DNA from: Rhodococcus rhodnii | Lineage (GTDB): Bacteria > Actinomycetota > Actinomycetes > Mycobacteriales > Pseudonocardiaceae | Direction: 5' to 3' | DNA: 64,000 nucleotides | Assembly: GCA_000720375.1 (NCBI GenBank) | Contig: JOAA01000036.1 | Span: forward strand, 1-64,000 | Made by a program: the position numbers and the translations under genes | Shown here: piece by piece, positions 51,823 through 60,947 of the stretch | Numbering within the stretch: the first letter of the stretch is position 1 | How the letters are laid out: each line of letters begins with the position of its first letter | Notes under the pieces: model-generated | Databases searched by the model: none | The model's input: only the letters and a program-made list of their open reading frames with translations | Told to the model about the DNA's origin: nothing

Positions 51823-52611
51823 TTATTTCCCGCCGACTCCCATCAGGCCACTGGTCAGGGCACGGCGGGCGAACAAGTACGCGATGAAGATCGGCAATCC
51901 GGACAGCACGACCGCGGCGAGCAGGCCGGGCACGTTGATGCCGAACTGGGTCTGGTACTCCCACAACGACAGCGTCAGCACGCGCTGCTCGGCCGACTGG
52001 GTGAGCACCAATGGGAACAGGAACCCGTTCCACGCTTGCAAAGCCGAGTAGATCCCGATGGTCGAAATGGCCGATGTGGACATTGGGACGACCAGGTTCA
52101 GCAGGACTCGCCAGCTGTTCGCGCCGTCCAAAGCCATGGCCTCGTAAACCTCTTCGGACACGTCCCGCATGGCGCTGGCGAGGATCAACACTGAGACAGG
52201 CAAGGAGAACGCGGCCGTGGGAAGCACGACCGCGAGCAGTGAGTCGTACAGGTGCAGCCGGGTGATCACCAGGTAGATCGGCACGACCGTGACCTGCATC
52301 GGGATCGCCAGGCCGAGCAGGAACATCCGGAACCCGCTGGACACGATCCGGCTGGGCGAACGCACGATCGCGTACGCGGCCGGGATCGCGGTGACCATGA
52401 CAAGCGCCACGGTCCCGGCCGTGACCATCACGGTGTTGCCCAGCGCGGTCGCGAAACCCTTGTCGAACACGGAAAGGTAGTTGTCGGCCGTGACCGCGTC
52501 CGGCACGGCCAACGGGCCGTTGTCCAGGTAGTCGTCCTGGGTCCGCAGGGTCGCCCCGAACAGGACAAGCAGCGGGACGGCCACGATGACCAGCCAGAGC
52601 AGGGCGATCAC
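51823..52611 (-). CDS. ABC sugar permease (MalG type)
   Basis: A 262-residue CUT1 permease starting VIALLWLVIVAVPLLVLFGA, with six helices and the EAA loop EVYEAMALDGANSWRVLLNL. The GTG at 52611 overlaps the stop of the upstream permease by 4 nt. With that permease and the binding protein at 53534 it forms the first importer of the operon, probably for xylo-oligosaccharides. No dedicated ATPase. Confidence 0.92.
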   Translation of the reverse strand: MIALLWLVIVAVPLLVLFGATLRTQDDYLDNGPLAVPDAVTADNYLSVFDKGFATALGNTVMVTAGTVALVMVTAIPAAYAIVRSPSRIVSSGFRMFLLGLAIPMQVTVVPIYLVITRLHLYDSLLAVVLPTAAFSLPVSVLILASAMRDVSEEVYEAMALDGANSWRVLLNLVVPMSTSAISTIGIYSALQAWNGFLFPLVLTQSAEQRVLTLSLWEYQTQFGINVPGLLAAVVLSGLPIFIAYLFARRALTSGLMGVGGK

Positions 52612-53537
52612 AGGCCCTCCCGGGTGCTCCGCATCTTCGCGAAACCGGAGATCCGCACCAGGATGATCGAAATCGCCGTGGCCAGCACCACCAACGCGAA
52701 GGCGATCGCGCTGGCGTATCCCATGTCGTACGAACGGAACCCGGTGGCGTACATCCGGAAGGGCAAGATGTACGTCGAGGTGCCCGGCCCGCCCGCGGTC
52801 AGCACGAGCACGGTCTCGAAGTAGGTCAGCGCGCCGACGATCATCAGCACAGATGACGTCACGATCGTGTGCCGGAGCTGCGGCAACGTGATGTGCACGA
52901 ACTGACGGAACTTGTTCGCGCCATCGATCACCGCGGCCTGGTACAGCACTTCGGGGATCTGACGTGTCCCGGATTGGTAGATCAGCGTGTGGAACGGGAT
53001 GAACTGCCATGACGCCACGAACGCGACCGCGATCATCGCGCCTTGTGGCGTACCGACGAAGTTGCCGTCCCCGCCGAAGTACGACGGGAATCCCCAGTTC
53101 GGATCGAGCAAAGCGTGCCACAGGATCGCGATCGCGGTGCTCGACAACAACAGCGGCAGGAAGAAGATCGCCGACAGGACCGCCCGGCTGCGCTGCTTGC
53201 CCGCCGCCCACACCCCGAGCAACAAGCTGATCGGCGTCTGGAACGCCCAGCACAGCACAGTCAGAATCGCACTGAGCCACAAGGAGTCCAGGATCGCCGA
53301 GTCGGTGAAGAACCGTTCCCAGTTCGCCAGCCCGGTGAACTCGGGCGTGCCCAACAGATTCCATTGGGTCAAGGACAGGTACGCCACCAGGACCATCGGC
53401 GCGAGCCCGAACAGTCCGAACAGGACCAGTCCGGGCACGATCCAGCCCGCGCCCGGCCTGCTGAGCATGGCGACCGGACGGCGGTCCGATGGCTGGGTGG
53501 CAGCCACCGGACCGGCCCGGTCAAGCAGGGCACTCAC
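52608..53537 (-). CDS. ABC sugar permease (MalF type)
   Basis: A 309-residue CUT1 permease with a 30-residue cytosolic leader, six helices and the loop VLYQAAVIDGANKFRQFVHI. The GTG start overlaps the binding-protein stop by 4 nt. Partner of the MalG-type subunit downstream. Confidence 0.92.
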   Translation of the reverse strand: MSALLDRAGPVAATQPSDRRPVAMLSRPGAGWIVPGLVLFGLFGLAPMVLVAYLSLTQWNLLGTPEFTGLANWERFFTDSAILDSLWLSAILTVLCWAFQTPISLLLGVWAAGKQRSRAVLSAIFFLPLLLSSTAIAILWHALLDPNWGFPSYFGGDGNFVGTPQGAMIAVAFVASWQFIPFHTLIYQSGTRQIPEVLYQAAVIDGANKFRQFVHITLPQLRHTIVTSSVLMIVGALTYFETVLVLTAGGPGTSTYILPFRMYATGFRSYDMGYASAIAFALVVLATAISIILVRISGFAKMRSTREGL

Positions 53538-54802
53538 TTGACCTGTTCCAGCTTGGTCACGAACTGATCAGGCGTGATCTTTCCGTTGAACAAGTCCTGA
53601 ATCGTGGTGTTCAGGGTCTGCGCCCCCGCGGACGACAGCGCCTGGTCCCAGGACAACGTGAACGCGGGTGCCTTGCGCACCATGTCGAGCTGGAACTTGG
53701 CGAACTCCGGGTTCGGCGTGCTCGCCAGCTTCGGCTCGACCGAGCCGAGCACCGGCACGTCACCGGCGTCCAGCAGGCCCTGCACGTAACTGTCGCTCAT
53801 CATGGTCTTCAAGAACTGGATCGCGGCGTCCTTGTGCTGCGACTTCGCCGTCACCGAGAAGAAGTTCGTCGGATTGCCCACCACGTTCGCCGGATCACCC
53901 GTGCCGCCGTCCACTGCCGGGAACGGCGCGAACCCCAAGCCCTTACGGGCGAAGTCCGGCTGGAGTTCCATGTGGTTGGTGAACTCCCACGAGCCCATCA
54001 GGTGCATCGCCGCCTTGCCCTTGGCGAACAACGTCTCCGCGGCATGCGAGTTATAGTCGACTGACGCGTAGTTCGTGCCGAACGCGCCGCGGTCGACCAG
54101 GTCCCGGACCGTCTGTGCCGCTTTGAGCACAGCCGGATCGCGCCACGCGCCCGGTTCACCGTTGGAGATGCGCTTGAACACGTCCGGTCCGCCGTAGCGG
54201 TCCACCAGGTATTCGATCCACATCAGCTCGGTCCACGCGGTCGCGCCGCCGAGGGCGAACGGTGTCACCCCCTGCGCTTTGAATCTGTCCACAAGGGACA
54301 AGAGGTCCGGCCACGTCTTCGGCGGTTGCGCATCGCCGAAAACGTCCTTGTTGTAGAAGAGGATCACCGGCTGCATGCCGCGCAACGGCACGCCGTAGTA
54401 CTTGCCGTCGATCTTGCCGACATCCAGTACCGCGGGCAGGAAAGCCGACTTGAGCGCCGGGTCGGCGTCGAAGGCCGGCGTCAGGTCCGCCAGTTCGCCC
54501 GCCTTGACGTACGGCGAGATCGATCCGCTGCCCCAGTTGAAGAAGACGTCCGGCGCGTTCGGTGAGCCGATCGACACCCGCAGCTTGTCCGGATAGCTGT
54601 CCGGGTTGAACTTGTCGATCACCACTTTGACCGGCGAAGTCTTGTTGAACTCGTCGGCCGCTTTCTGCTGGGTCGCGTTGAGCTTGTCCTCCAGCACCCA
54701 GACATGCAGCGTGCCGCCGTCGGTTCCACCGCCTGACTGCGGGCCTGATGTCCCACACGCCGTGGCTAACAGCAGCACTGCTATCAACCCGAATCTGATC
54801 AC
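53534..54802 (-). CDS. extracellular sugar-binding lipoprotein (CUT1)
   Basis: A 422-residue family-1 binding protein. The lipobox ATAC makes Cys16 the lipidated residue, followed by a Gly/Ser spacer. The mature domain (LHVWVLEDKLNATQQKAADE) shows the fold typical of xylobiose/arabinose-type binding proteins. The frame is open upstream, but the GTG at 54802 has GGAGGAAG 3 nt away. First gene of the ten-gene operon. A TTTCGAAA palindrome lies 17 nt upstream, probably the LacI operator. Specificity for xylo-oligosaccharides is inferred from the GH10 gene. Confidence 0.92.
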   Translation of the reverse strand: MIRFGLIAVLLLATACGTSGPQSGGGTDGGTLHVWVLEDKLNATQQKAADEFNKTSPVKVVIDKFNPDSYPDKLRVSIGSPNAPDVFFNWGSGSISPYVKAGELADLTPAFDADPALKSAFLPAVLDVGKIDGKYYGVPLRGMQPVILFYNKDVFGDAQPPKTWPDLLSLVDRFKAQGVTPFALGGATAWTELMWIEYLVDRYGGPDVFKRISNGEPGAWRDPAVLKAAQTVRDLVDRGAFGTNYASVDYNSHAAETLFAKGKAAMHLMGSWEFTNHMELQPDFARKGLGFAPFPAVDGGTGDPANVVGNPTNFFSVTAKSQHKDAAIQFLKTMMSDSYVQGLLDAGDVPVLGSVEPKLASTPNPEFAKFQLDMVRKAPAFTLSWDQALSSAGAQTLNTTIQDLFNGKITPDQFVTKLEQVK

Positions 54803-54818
54803 GGACTTCCTCCGATAG

Positions 54819-54826
54819 TTTCGAAA
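54819..54826. promoter_or_regulatory. candidate LacI operator of the xylanase locus
   Basis: TTTCGAAA is a perfect palindrome with a central CG, as LacI-family operators have. It lies between the divergent LacI gene and the ten-gene operon. A related TTTCG half-site follows at 54840-54844. Actinobacterial xylan regulators bind CGAA/TTCG-type repeats, which fits. Confidence 0.45.
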
Positions 54827-54915
54827 GAATGGCGATCTGTTTCGGGGACTGTAGAGGCGGCTCGGCACACCGTCAAGGGCTCGCCATCCGCTCGTCCTGG
54901 CGTACACTGCCCGTC

Positions 54916-55935
54916 ATGCCTGCCAAAGCAAGCAAGGTCACGATCGCCGACATCGCGGCGGAAGCCGGGGTATCGGTCCCGACAGTTTCGAAGGTGATGA
55001 ACGGCCGATCGGACGTCGCGCCGACCACCAGGCAGCGGGTCGAGGAAATCATCCGCAGGCACGGCTACCAGCGGCGGACCGACGAGCGGTACCGCAAGTC
55101 GAACCTGCTCGAGTTGATGTTCCACGAGCTGGAGAGCGCCTGGGCACTGGAGATCATCCGCGGCGTGGAGAAGGTCGCCGGCGACAACGGCATGGCGGTC
55201 GTGCTCTCGGAATCGCAGGGCAGGCTGCGGCCGGGACAGAGCTGGCTGGAGAACGTGCTCGCGCGCCGGCCCGTCGGGGTGGTCGCGGTGTTCTCCGACC
55301 TCGGCGCGGACCAGCTCGCGAAGCTGCGGGCGCGTGACATCCCGGTCGTGGTGGTGGATCCGGTCGGTGAGCCGACGCCGGAAATGCACTCGATCGGCGC
55401 AACGAACTGGCAGGGCGGCCTGACCGCGACCCGGCACCTGATCGAACTGGGGCACAAGCGGATCGCGATGATCGGCGGGCCGCAGAACGTCCTTTGTAGC
55501 CGGGCCAGAGTGGACGGTTACCGTGCCGCACTGGAGACCGCGGGCATGACCGTGGACCCAGACCTGGTGCGGCACGGGGATTTCCACGTCGAGGCCGGGT
55601 ACAAGCAGATGCTGGCGTTGCTGGCGTTGGAGAACCGGCCGACCGCCGTGTTCGCAGGCAGCGACTTGCAGGCGGTAGGCGTGTACGAGGCCGCGCGGGC
55701 GGCTGGGTTGCGGATCCCCGAGGACCTCAGCGTCATCGGGTTCGACGACCTGCCAGTGGCGCGGTGGGTCGGGCCGCCGCTGACCACGGTGCGCCAGCCG
55801 TTGCAGGAGATGGCCGCGGCCGGTGCCCGGATGGCGATCACGTTGGCAGGCGGCGGGGATATGGAGCATCACCGGGTCGAGCTGGCGACGAGTCTTGTCG
55901 TGCGGTCCAGCACCGCCCCTTACACCGGGAGGTAG
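54916..55935 (+). CDS. LacI-family regulator of the xylanase locus
   Basis: A 339-residue repressor. The HTH is VTIADIAAEAGVSVPTVSKV, then MNGRSDVAPTTRQRVEEII, and a sugar-binding sensor (GATNWQGGLTATRHLIELGH, IGGPQNVLCSRARVDGYRAA, LSVIGFDDLPVARWVGPPL). The start is the ATG at 54916, with a -10-like TACACT 7 nt before it, so the mRNA has almost no leader. It is divergent from the GH10 operon and 2 nt upstream of the GH3 gene, placing it as local repressor of both, probably responding to xylobiose or a related sugar. Confidence 0.92.
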   Translation: MPAKASKVTIADIAAEAGVSVPTVSKVMNGRSDVAPTTRQRVEEIIRRHGYQRRTDERYRKSNLLELMFHELESAWALEIIRGVEKVAGDNGMAVVLSESQGRLRPGQSWLENVLARRPVGVVAVFSDLGADQLAKLRARDIPVVVVDPVGEPTPEMHSIGATNWQGGLTATRHLIELGHKRIAMIGGPQNVLCSRARVDGYRAALETAGMTVDPDLVRHGDFHVEAGYKQMLALLALENRPTAVFAGSDLQAVGVYEAARAAGLRIPEDLSVIGFDDLPVARWVGPPLTTVRQPLQEMAAAGARMAITLAGGGDMEHHRVELATSLVVRSSTAPYTGR

Positions 55936-55937
55936 GC

Positions 55938-58175
55938 ATGGAAGCGTGGCGGGACACGACTCTGCCCGTCGAAACCCGAGTGACCGACCTCCTGTCGAGG
56001 ATGACGCTGGAGGAGAAGATCGCGCAGCTCGCCGGGGTCTGGGTGACCGCGGCGAGTTCGGGGGACGGCGTGGCGCCACACCAGGACGAGCTCGCCGAGG
56101 ACACCCCGCCGTGGCCCGAGGTGATCAAGTACGGCCTCGGTCAGCTCACCAGGACGTTCGGCACCGCGCCGGTGGATCCCCAGGCCGGCGCCAAGGCGTT
56201 GGAGCACACCCAGCGCGAGATCATGGCCACCAACCGGTTCGGCATTCCCGCGATGGCGCATGAGGAATGTCTGGCCGGGTTCACCACTTGGGGGGCGACC
56301 GCGTATCCCGTTCCGCTGGCATGGGGAGCGACGTTCGACCCCGCGCTGATCTGTGAGATGGGCTCCCGGATCGGCCACGACATGCGGGCGCACGGTATTC
56401 ACCAGGGTCTTGCGCCCGTGCTTGACGTGACCCGCGATCCACGGTGGGGCCGGACCGAGGAGACCATCGGCGAAGATCCTTACCTGGTCGGCATGATCGG
56501 CGCCCAGTACGTCCGCGGCCTTGAACAGGCCGGGATCGTGGCCACGCTCAAACACTTCGTCGGATATTCGGCCTCGCGGGCGGGACGCAACCACGGTCCG
56601 GTGAGCATGGGGCCGCGCGAACTCGCGGACGTCATGCTGCCGCCGTTCGAGATGGCGTTACGGGAAGGCCCTCGCTCGGTGATGCAGTCCTACACCGAGA
56701 TCGACGGCGTGCCAACGGCTGCGGATCACCGGGTGCTCACCGAGTTGCTCCGGGACGACCTCGGGTTCACAGGTGTCTTGGTTTCCGACTACTTCGGAGT
56801 GTCCTTTCTGGAGAAGTTGCACGGTACAGCCGCTGACGCGGGTGAGGCGGCGCGTCAGGCGTTGACCGCGGGCGTCGATGTCGAGTTGCCGACCGTCCGG
56901 TGCTACGGATCGCCGTTGGCCGAGGCTGTTCGTTCGGGTTCGATCGACGAGTCCTTTGTGGATCGTGCGGCGGCGAGGGTGCTCAGCCAGAAGTGCGAGC
57001 TGGGCTTGCTTGATCCGTCGTACTCACCCAGCGCCAGCCCGGTCGCGCTCGACTCCGCGGAGAATCGGGCCGTCGCCCGGCGGATCGCCGAGGAGTCGGT
57101 GGTACTGCTGGAGAACTCCGCAGGAGTGTTGCCGCTTGACGCTCGCCGGGTGGCGGTGGTCGGCCCACTGGCTGACGACCCGCTGGCGATGCTCGGCTGC
57201 TACTCGTTCCCCGCGCATGTCGGGGTGTCGCATCCGGACGCCGGTCTCGGTGTCGAGATCAAGACGGTCGTTGCCGCGCTTCGGGAGCGGTTCGCCGATG
57301 TCACATATGTTCCTGACGGGCCGGGAGTGCAGGCGGCCGTCGAAGCGGCAGACGTCTGCGTCGCGGTCGTCGGTGACAAGGCCGGCCTGTTCGGTCGCGG
57401 GACGTCCGGCGAAGGATGTGACGCGCCTGATCTGCGGCTTCCTGGCGAACAGGCCGACCTCCTGGACAGCGTGCTCGGTACGTCGACACCGGTCGTGGTC
57501 GTCTTGTGCAGCGGCAGGCCGTACACGATTCCCCCTGCGGCGGCGACAGTCCAGACCTTCTTCCCGGGCGAGGAAGGCGCGAACGCGATCGCGGATGTGT
57601 TGACCGGCAAGGTCAATCCGTCCGGCCGGCTTCCGGTTTCGGTGCCCGCGCATCCGGGTGCACAGCCGACCACTTACCTCGCGGCTCCGCTCGGTCACCG
57701 CAGCGACGTGAGCGCGCTCGATCCGACGCCACGGTTCCCGTTCGGCCATGGCTTGTCGTACACGACCTTCGAATACCGGGATCTCCGGCTGAGCTCCACC
57801 GAGATTCCGGTAGACGGCAGCGTGGACGTCACGTGCACGGTGACGAACTCCGGCTCACGCCCAGGAACCGAAGTGGTGCAATTGTATCTGCGCGATCCGG
57901 TCGCCCAGGTGACTCGTCCGTGGCGTCAGCTCGTGGGTTTCGTTCGTGTTCCGCTTGAGCCTGGGCAGAGTACGGACGTGACCTTCACCGTGCACGCCGA
58001 CCTCACTTCGTTCACCGGCGTAGACGGCCATCGTGTCGTGGAACCAGGTTCCATCGAGGTCCACATCGGACGATCGTGTGCCGACACACCGCTGTTCGGG
58101 TCGTTCACCCTCACCGGTTCTGCTCGCCCGGTCGGCCCGGATCGGGTCTTGCAGTCGTCTGCACGATACTCGTAA
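55938..58175 (+). CDS. GH3 beta-xylosidase/beta-glucosidase, intracellular
   Basis: A 745-residue GH3 enzyme without signal peptide: (alpha/beta)8 domain about 20-340, alpha/beta sandwich about 380-600, and a C-terminal fibronectin III-like domain about 650-745. The nucleophile Asp284 is in VLVSDYFGV, and KHFVGYSASRAGRNHGP binds the sugar. The ATG follows GGGAGG, 2 nt after the LacI gene. It probably cleaves xylo-oligosaccharides delivered by the divergent operon's importers; beta-glucosidase activity is also possible. A TTA codon at residue 241 is notable. The 3' end overlaps the convergent gene by 65 nt. Confidence 0.93.
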   Translation: MEAWRDTTLPVETRVTDLLSRMTLEEKIAQLAGVWVTAASSGDGVAPHQDELAEDTPPWPEVIKYGLGQLTRTFGTAPVDPQAGAKALEHTQREIMATNRFGIPAMAHEECLAGFTTWGATAYPVPLAWGATFDPALICEMGSRIGHDMRAHGIHQGLAPVLDVTRDPRWGRTEETIGEDPYLVGMIGAQYVRGLEQAGIVATLKHFVGYSASRAGRNHGPVSMGPRELADVMLPPFEMALREGPRSVMQSYTEIDGVPTAADHRVLTELLRDDLGFTGVLVSDYFGVSFLEKLHGTAADAGEAARQALTAGVDVELPTVRCYGSPLAEAVRSGSIDESFVDRAAARVLSQKCELGLLDPSYSPSASPVALDSAENRAVARRIAEESVVLLENSAGVLPLDARRVAVVGPLADDPLAMLGCYSFPAHVGVSHPDAGLGVEIKTVVAALRERFADVTYVPDGPGVQAAVEAADVCVAVVGDKAGLFGRGTSGEGCDAPDLRLPGEQADLLDSVLGTSTPVVVVLCSGRPYTIPPAAATVQTFFPGEEGANAIADVLTGKVNPSGRLPVSVPAHPGAQPTTYLAAPLGHRSDVSALDPTPRFPFGHGLSYTTFEYRDLRLSSTEIPVDGSVDVTCTVTNSGSRPGTEVVQLYLRDPVAQVTRPWRQLVGFVRVPLEPGQSTDVTFTVHADLTSFTGVDGHRVVEPGSIEVHIGRSCADTPLFGSFTLTGSARPVGPDRVLQSSARYS

Positions 58176-58764
58176 CGGTCGGCCTCGGCACCGATGTGGT
58201 TGGTGCCGGGTGGAGCGGGGGCGGCGGGGGATCCTCGCCGCCCAGCGACATCACCGCGATGACCGCGACCGCCGCGGCCGCGACAAGCCCGGCCACAGCA
58301 TAAGGAGCCACTCGCCTTCGCTCCACTGGCGGCGTGGTCAGCGCAGCGACCGTCGAATCCAGCGGGAACGGACTTGACGCTGCCAGCGTGAATCCGCTCT
58401 CGTCGGCCAGAAATCGTCGATAGACGTCCAGCGCGATTTCCAGTGTCCGAGACATGTCCACATCAGACGGTCGGACAGCCGTGGCATCGGGACAAACAAA
58501 GCCGTACAGCAGATGCAGCGGACGGCTGTGCTCATCCCGTGGCGCTTCGGCCAACCCGACATCGGCGCCGGTCACGGTGTGCTCGGCGCGGACGACTGCC
58601 AACGTTCGGCCATTGGCGACGATCTGTGTTCCTGTGCCGTCCTCGAGCAGGCCGTACTCATGGGTCTGGATCAGGAAATCCGGCGCGAGCCGGACGGCGT
58701 ATCCGCTCTGCCTGCCTCTGGCCACAAGGAACGGCCATCCCTGGGCGGCCATGTCAGGCACCAC
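58111..58764 (-). CDS. GTPase-associated membrane protein, unknown function
   Basis: A 217-residue protein with no recognised domain. An N-terminal beta-rich cytosolic part of about 150 residues (SGYAVRLAPDFLIQTHEYGL, LHLLYGFVCPDATAV) is followed by one membrane helix (about 158-178) and a Pro/Thr-rich tail starting EDPPPPPLHPAPTTS. It overlaps the upstream GTPase gene by 11 nt and the convergent GH3 gene by 65 nt. The strict coupling suggests that it forms a unit with the membrane GTPase. Confidence 0.7.
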   Translation of the reverse strand: MVPDMAAQGWPFLVARGRQSGYAVRLAPDFLIQTHEYGLLEDGTGTQIVANGRTLAVVRAEHTVTGADVGLAEAPRDEHSRPLHLLYGFVCPDATAVRPSDVDMSRTLEIALDVYRRFLADESGFTLAASSPFPLDSTVAALTTPPVERRRVAPYAVAGLVAAAAVAVIAVMSLGGEDPPPPPLHPAPTTSVPRPTVTSIVQTTARPDPGRPGEQNR

Positions 58765-60004
58765 CGTGCAGCCGGGACGACGGCAGTTTGGCTTCCAGCA
58801 TGTTGACCTGGTTCTGCATGGACCGCACGACCCGCCGCCGGGCTTGCACCAGCTCCTCGGCCCGGCGGTCGGCGTCGCTCAACGCGGCGATCCGGCGCTG
58901 GTAGTCCGGGTCGGGCTCGGCCCGGGAGTCCATGAACAGCGCCAAACCCGCTTCGCCGAGCAGGCCGCCACCCACCGACGTCGCCAGGACTCGGCCAGCC
59001 CGTTCGGTCAGGAACGAGGCCAAGGAGCGCACGGCCTCGCCCGGAGACATCCGGGTCTGCCGGTGCACCTGAGCGAGAATCGCCTGGCGCGTCGTGAAAT
59101 CCAGTGACAACTCGACCTGGTTGAGCACATCGGGGACCACCGAGGCAAGTGCCACCTCCACATTGGACGGCTGGAAATGCCCGTCCGGCCGTTTGCGCAC
59201 AACGCCGTCGTGCAACTCGGCGAAGTCGTGCCCGACCGCCGAAACAGGCACCAGCCGCACGATCCGCCGGGTGCTGTGCACGTTGACCAGGTCGCGGAAC
59301 CCCTCGATGCCCATCAGGACCCGCTGCACCAGCTCGAGCCGGAGGTTCTCGTCCGGGTGCAACTGGTCGAGCAGATCCCATTTCGTGACCACGAAGACGA
59401 TCGGGGCCGGCGTGGTCAGCAGGCAGTGCACCATCGCGTCGAGGGTGGTCTGCAGAATCGAGCGACCACGCCGATCGCCTTGGTACGTCTGTAGAATCCG
59501 CAAGCCGTCGATGATCGCGATCACCGCGTGCGCCTCGTTGATCGAGGTCAGCAGGCGCTGCTGCGCGGTCGACCCGGGCGCGTCCGGATCGGTCAGCAGC
59601 TCACCCGGGTACTCCAGGTATCCGATGTCGAGCATGGCCGTGGCCTCGGTGCCGACCAGGGACATGACGCTGAAGTCGAACTCCCGCATCTCGCCCCTGG
59701 TCGTCCCCCGCGGCCAGTCGTCCTGGGTGCTGGCGACTTCCTGGTACCACTTGTTCAGCTCGATCAGCTGTGTGTAGGGCACCTTCAGGAAGTAGCCACG
59801 GTTTCCCGGGGCCTGCAGCCGCCGGTAGATGCTGGTCAACAGCAGCGTCTTGCCCGAACCCTGCAGGCCGAGCGTGACCACACGGAATTTCGGCACCGGC
59901 GGCTTGACCACCACGGCCTTGCTCTTTTGTGGTTTGCGCGCCTTGGCCCGGCGCATGAACCAGATGATGGCGAAGACTACGGCCGCCAACAGGACGATCT
60001 CCAC
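58754..60004 (-). CDS. membrane-anchored TRAFAC-type GTPase
   Basis: A 416-residue protein. The N-terminal helix (EIVLLAAVVFAIIWFMRR) anchors it in the membrane. The GTPase domain has P-loop GLQGSGKTLLL (46-56), a G3-like MLDIGYLEYPGE and the base-recognition motif VTKWDLL. The remaining roughly 150 residues are helical, with a coiled-coil-like C-terminus (SDADRRAEELVQARRRVVRS). The GTG at 60004, preceded by GGGGAG, was chosen; the longer upstream frame lacks family features. The role is unknown; related actinobacterial GTPases occur in envelope or conflict-type loci. Confidence 0.8.
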   Translation of the reverse strand: MEIVLLAAVVFAIIWFMRRAKARKPQKSKAVVVKPPVPKFRVVTLGLQGSGKTLLLTSIYRRLQAPGNRGYFLKVPYTQLIELNKWYQEVASTQDDWPRGTTRGEMREFDFSVMSLVGTEATAMLDIGYLEYPGELLTDPDAPGSTAQQRLLTSINEAHAVIAIIDGLRILQTYQGDRRGRSILQTTLDAMVHCLLTTPAPIVFVVTKWDLLDQLHPDENLRLELVQRVLMGIEGFRDLVNVHSTRRIVRLVPVSAVGHDFAELHDGVVRKRPDGHFQPSNVEVALASVVPDVLNQVELSLDFTTRQAILAQVHRQTRMSPGEAVRSLASFLTERAGRVLATSVGGGLLGEAGLALFMDSRAEPDPDYQRRIAALSDADRRAEELVQARRRVVRSMQNQVNMLEAKLPSSRLHGGA

Positions 60005-60125
60005 GGCTCTCACTCCCCGTCTCCGAAGGCCGTCTGGAGAACCATGGTGGCCAGCGGGAACGGATCTGCCATCAGGGCCAGCCCTGATTGGTGCCGTGCC
60101 GATCATCCCGTGGCGAGGTTGTGAC

Positions 60126-60581
60126 ATGTGGACGGACCGGATTGCAGACAGTGTTATGCCGTGCTCCGATGGGTACGTGGACCTAAGTCGTGTCAGTGAT
60201 TTTCTGATTCGGGTCGCCGCGGACAGCGGGGCGGCGTTCGCTGGCGTGTCCACGTCCATCGGGATCCGGCTGGGCCTGTACGAGGCGATGGCGGGCGCTG
60301 GACCGATGACGGCCGAACAACTCGCCCGCAAGACCGGTTTGGTCGAGCGATACGTACTGGAATGGCTGACCGCTCAGACGGCCGGGCGATATGTGGAGTT
60401 CGATCCGGAGTCCACAACGTACCTTTTGCCCGACGAACACGCTGCCGTGCTTGCTGATCCGTCTTCACCGACTTACGCCGCGGGTTCGTTCACGATGCTG
60501 AAAGCGTTGTACGCCACCGAGGACGCCTTGGTCGAGCTGTTTCGCAACCACACGGCGCACGCCGGGATGTCGGCGGCCTGA
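60126..60581 (+). pseudogene. truncated two-domain SAM methyltransferase (N-terminal half only)
   Basis: A 151-residue frame matching the N-terminal winged-helix part of Rv2258c-like methyltransferases: GVSTSIGIRLGLYEAMAGAG, TAEQLARKTGLVERYVLEWL and SPTYAAGSFTMLKALYATED. It stops at the point where the SAM-binding Rossmann domain should begin (FRNHTAHAGMSAA). No catalytic domain follows in any frame, so it is a deletion remnant. The next feature is a SARP fragment on the other strand, so this zone has been rearranged. Confidence 0.7.
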
Positions 60582-60696
60582 GGGCCGACCCTCCATCATC
60601 CCTCCTAGACCGGACAGCCGTCATCGGCGTCAGAATCGAAGTCGTTGTGCGGCAAGAACGACAGTAGGACGCCCGAGAAACGTTGCGGGACGGCTG

Positions 60697-60849
60697 GCCG
60701 TGGATCCTGAGGCCGTCGAGTTGCCGCTGGATGCGCTCGATGTCGTTGTCGCGGCCTTGTTCGCGGTACAGCTGCAGTGCCTCCTGCCACACTTTGCGGG
60801 TCCGGTCGTGTTGTTCAAGAGCGGCGAAGGGGTGCCCGACGCCATCAAG
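60697..60849 (-). pseudogene. C-terminal TPR remnant of an AfsR/SARP-type regulator
   Basis: One minus-strand frame reads HDRTRKVWQEALQLYREQGR and ERIQRQLDGLRIHG, very like the final TPR of SARP/NB-ARC regulators. No NB-ARC or DNA-binding part follows upstream, so this is a leftover gene end. The rest of the gap 60582-60947 shows no gene. Confidence 0.6.
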
Positions 60850-60947
60850 CCCGGCCCCACATGCAGGCGAGCCGCCGACGCCTCCAGACCTACGCCTGAC
60901 CGCCTCGCCCGCCCCGCGCGCCTCTTGCATGCCCGACACCCGATGAG

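Noticed and set aside
54979..54987. A second TTTCGAA-like element within the LacI gene
   Set aside because: It falls on conserved HTH codons (TVSKV), so codon usage explains it.
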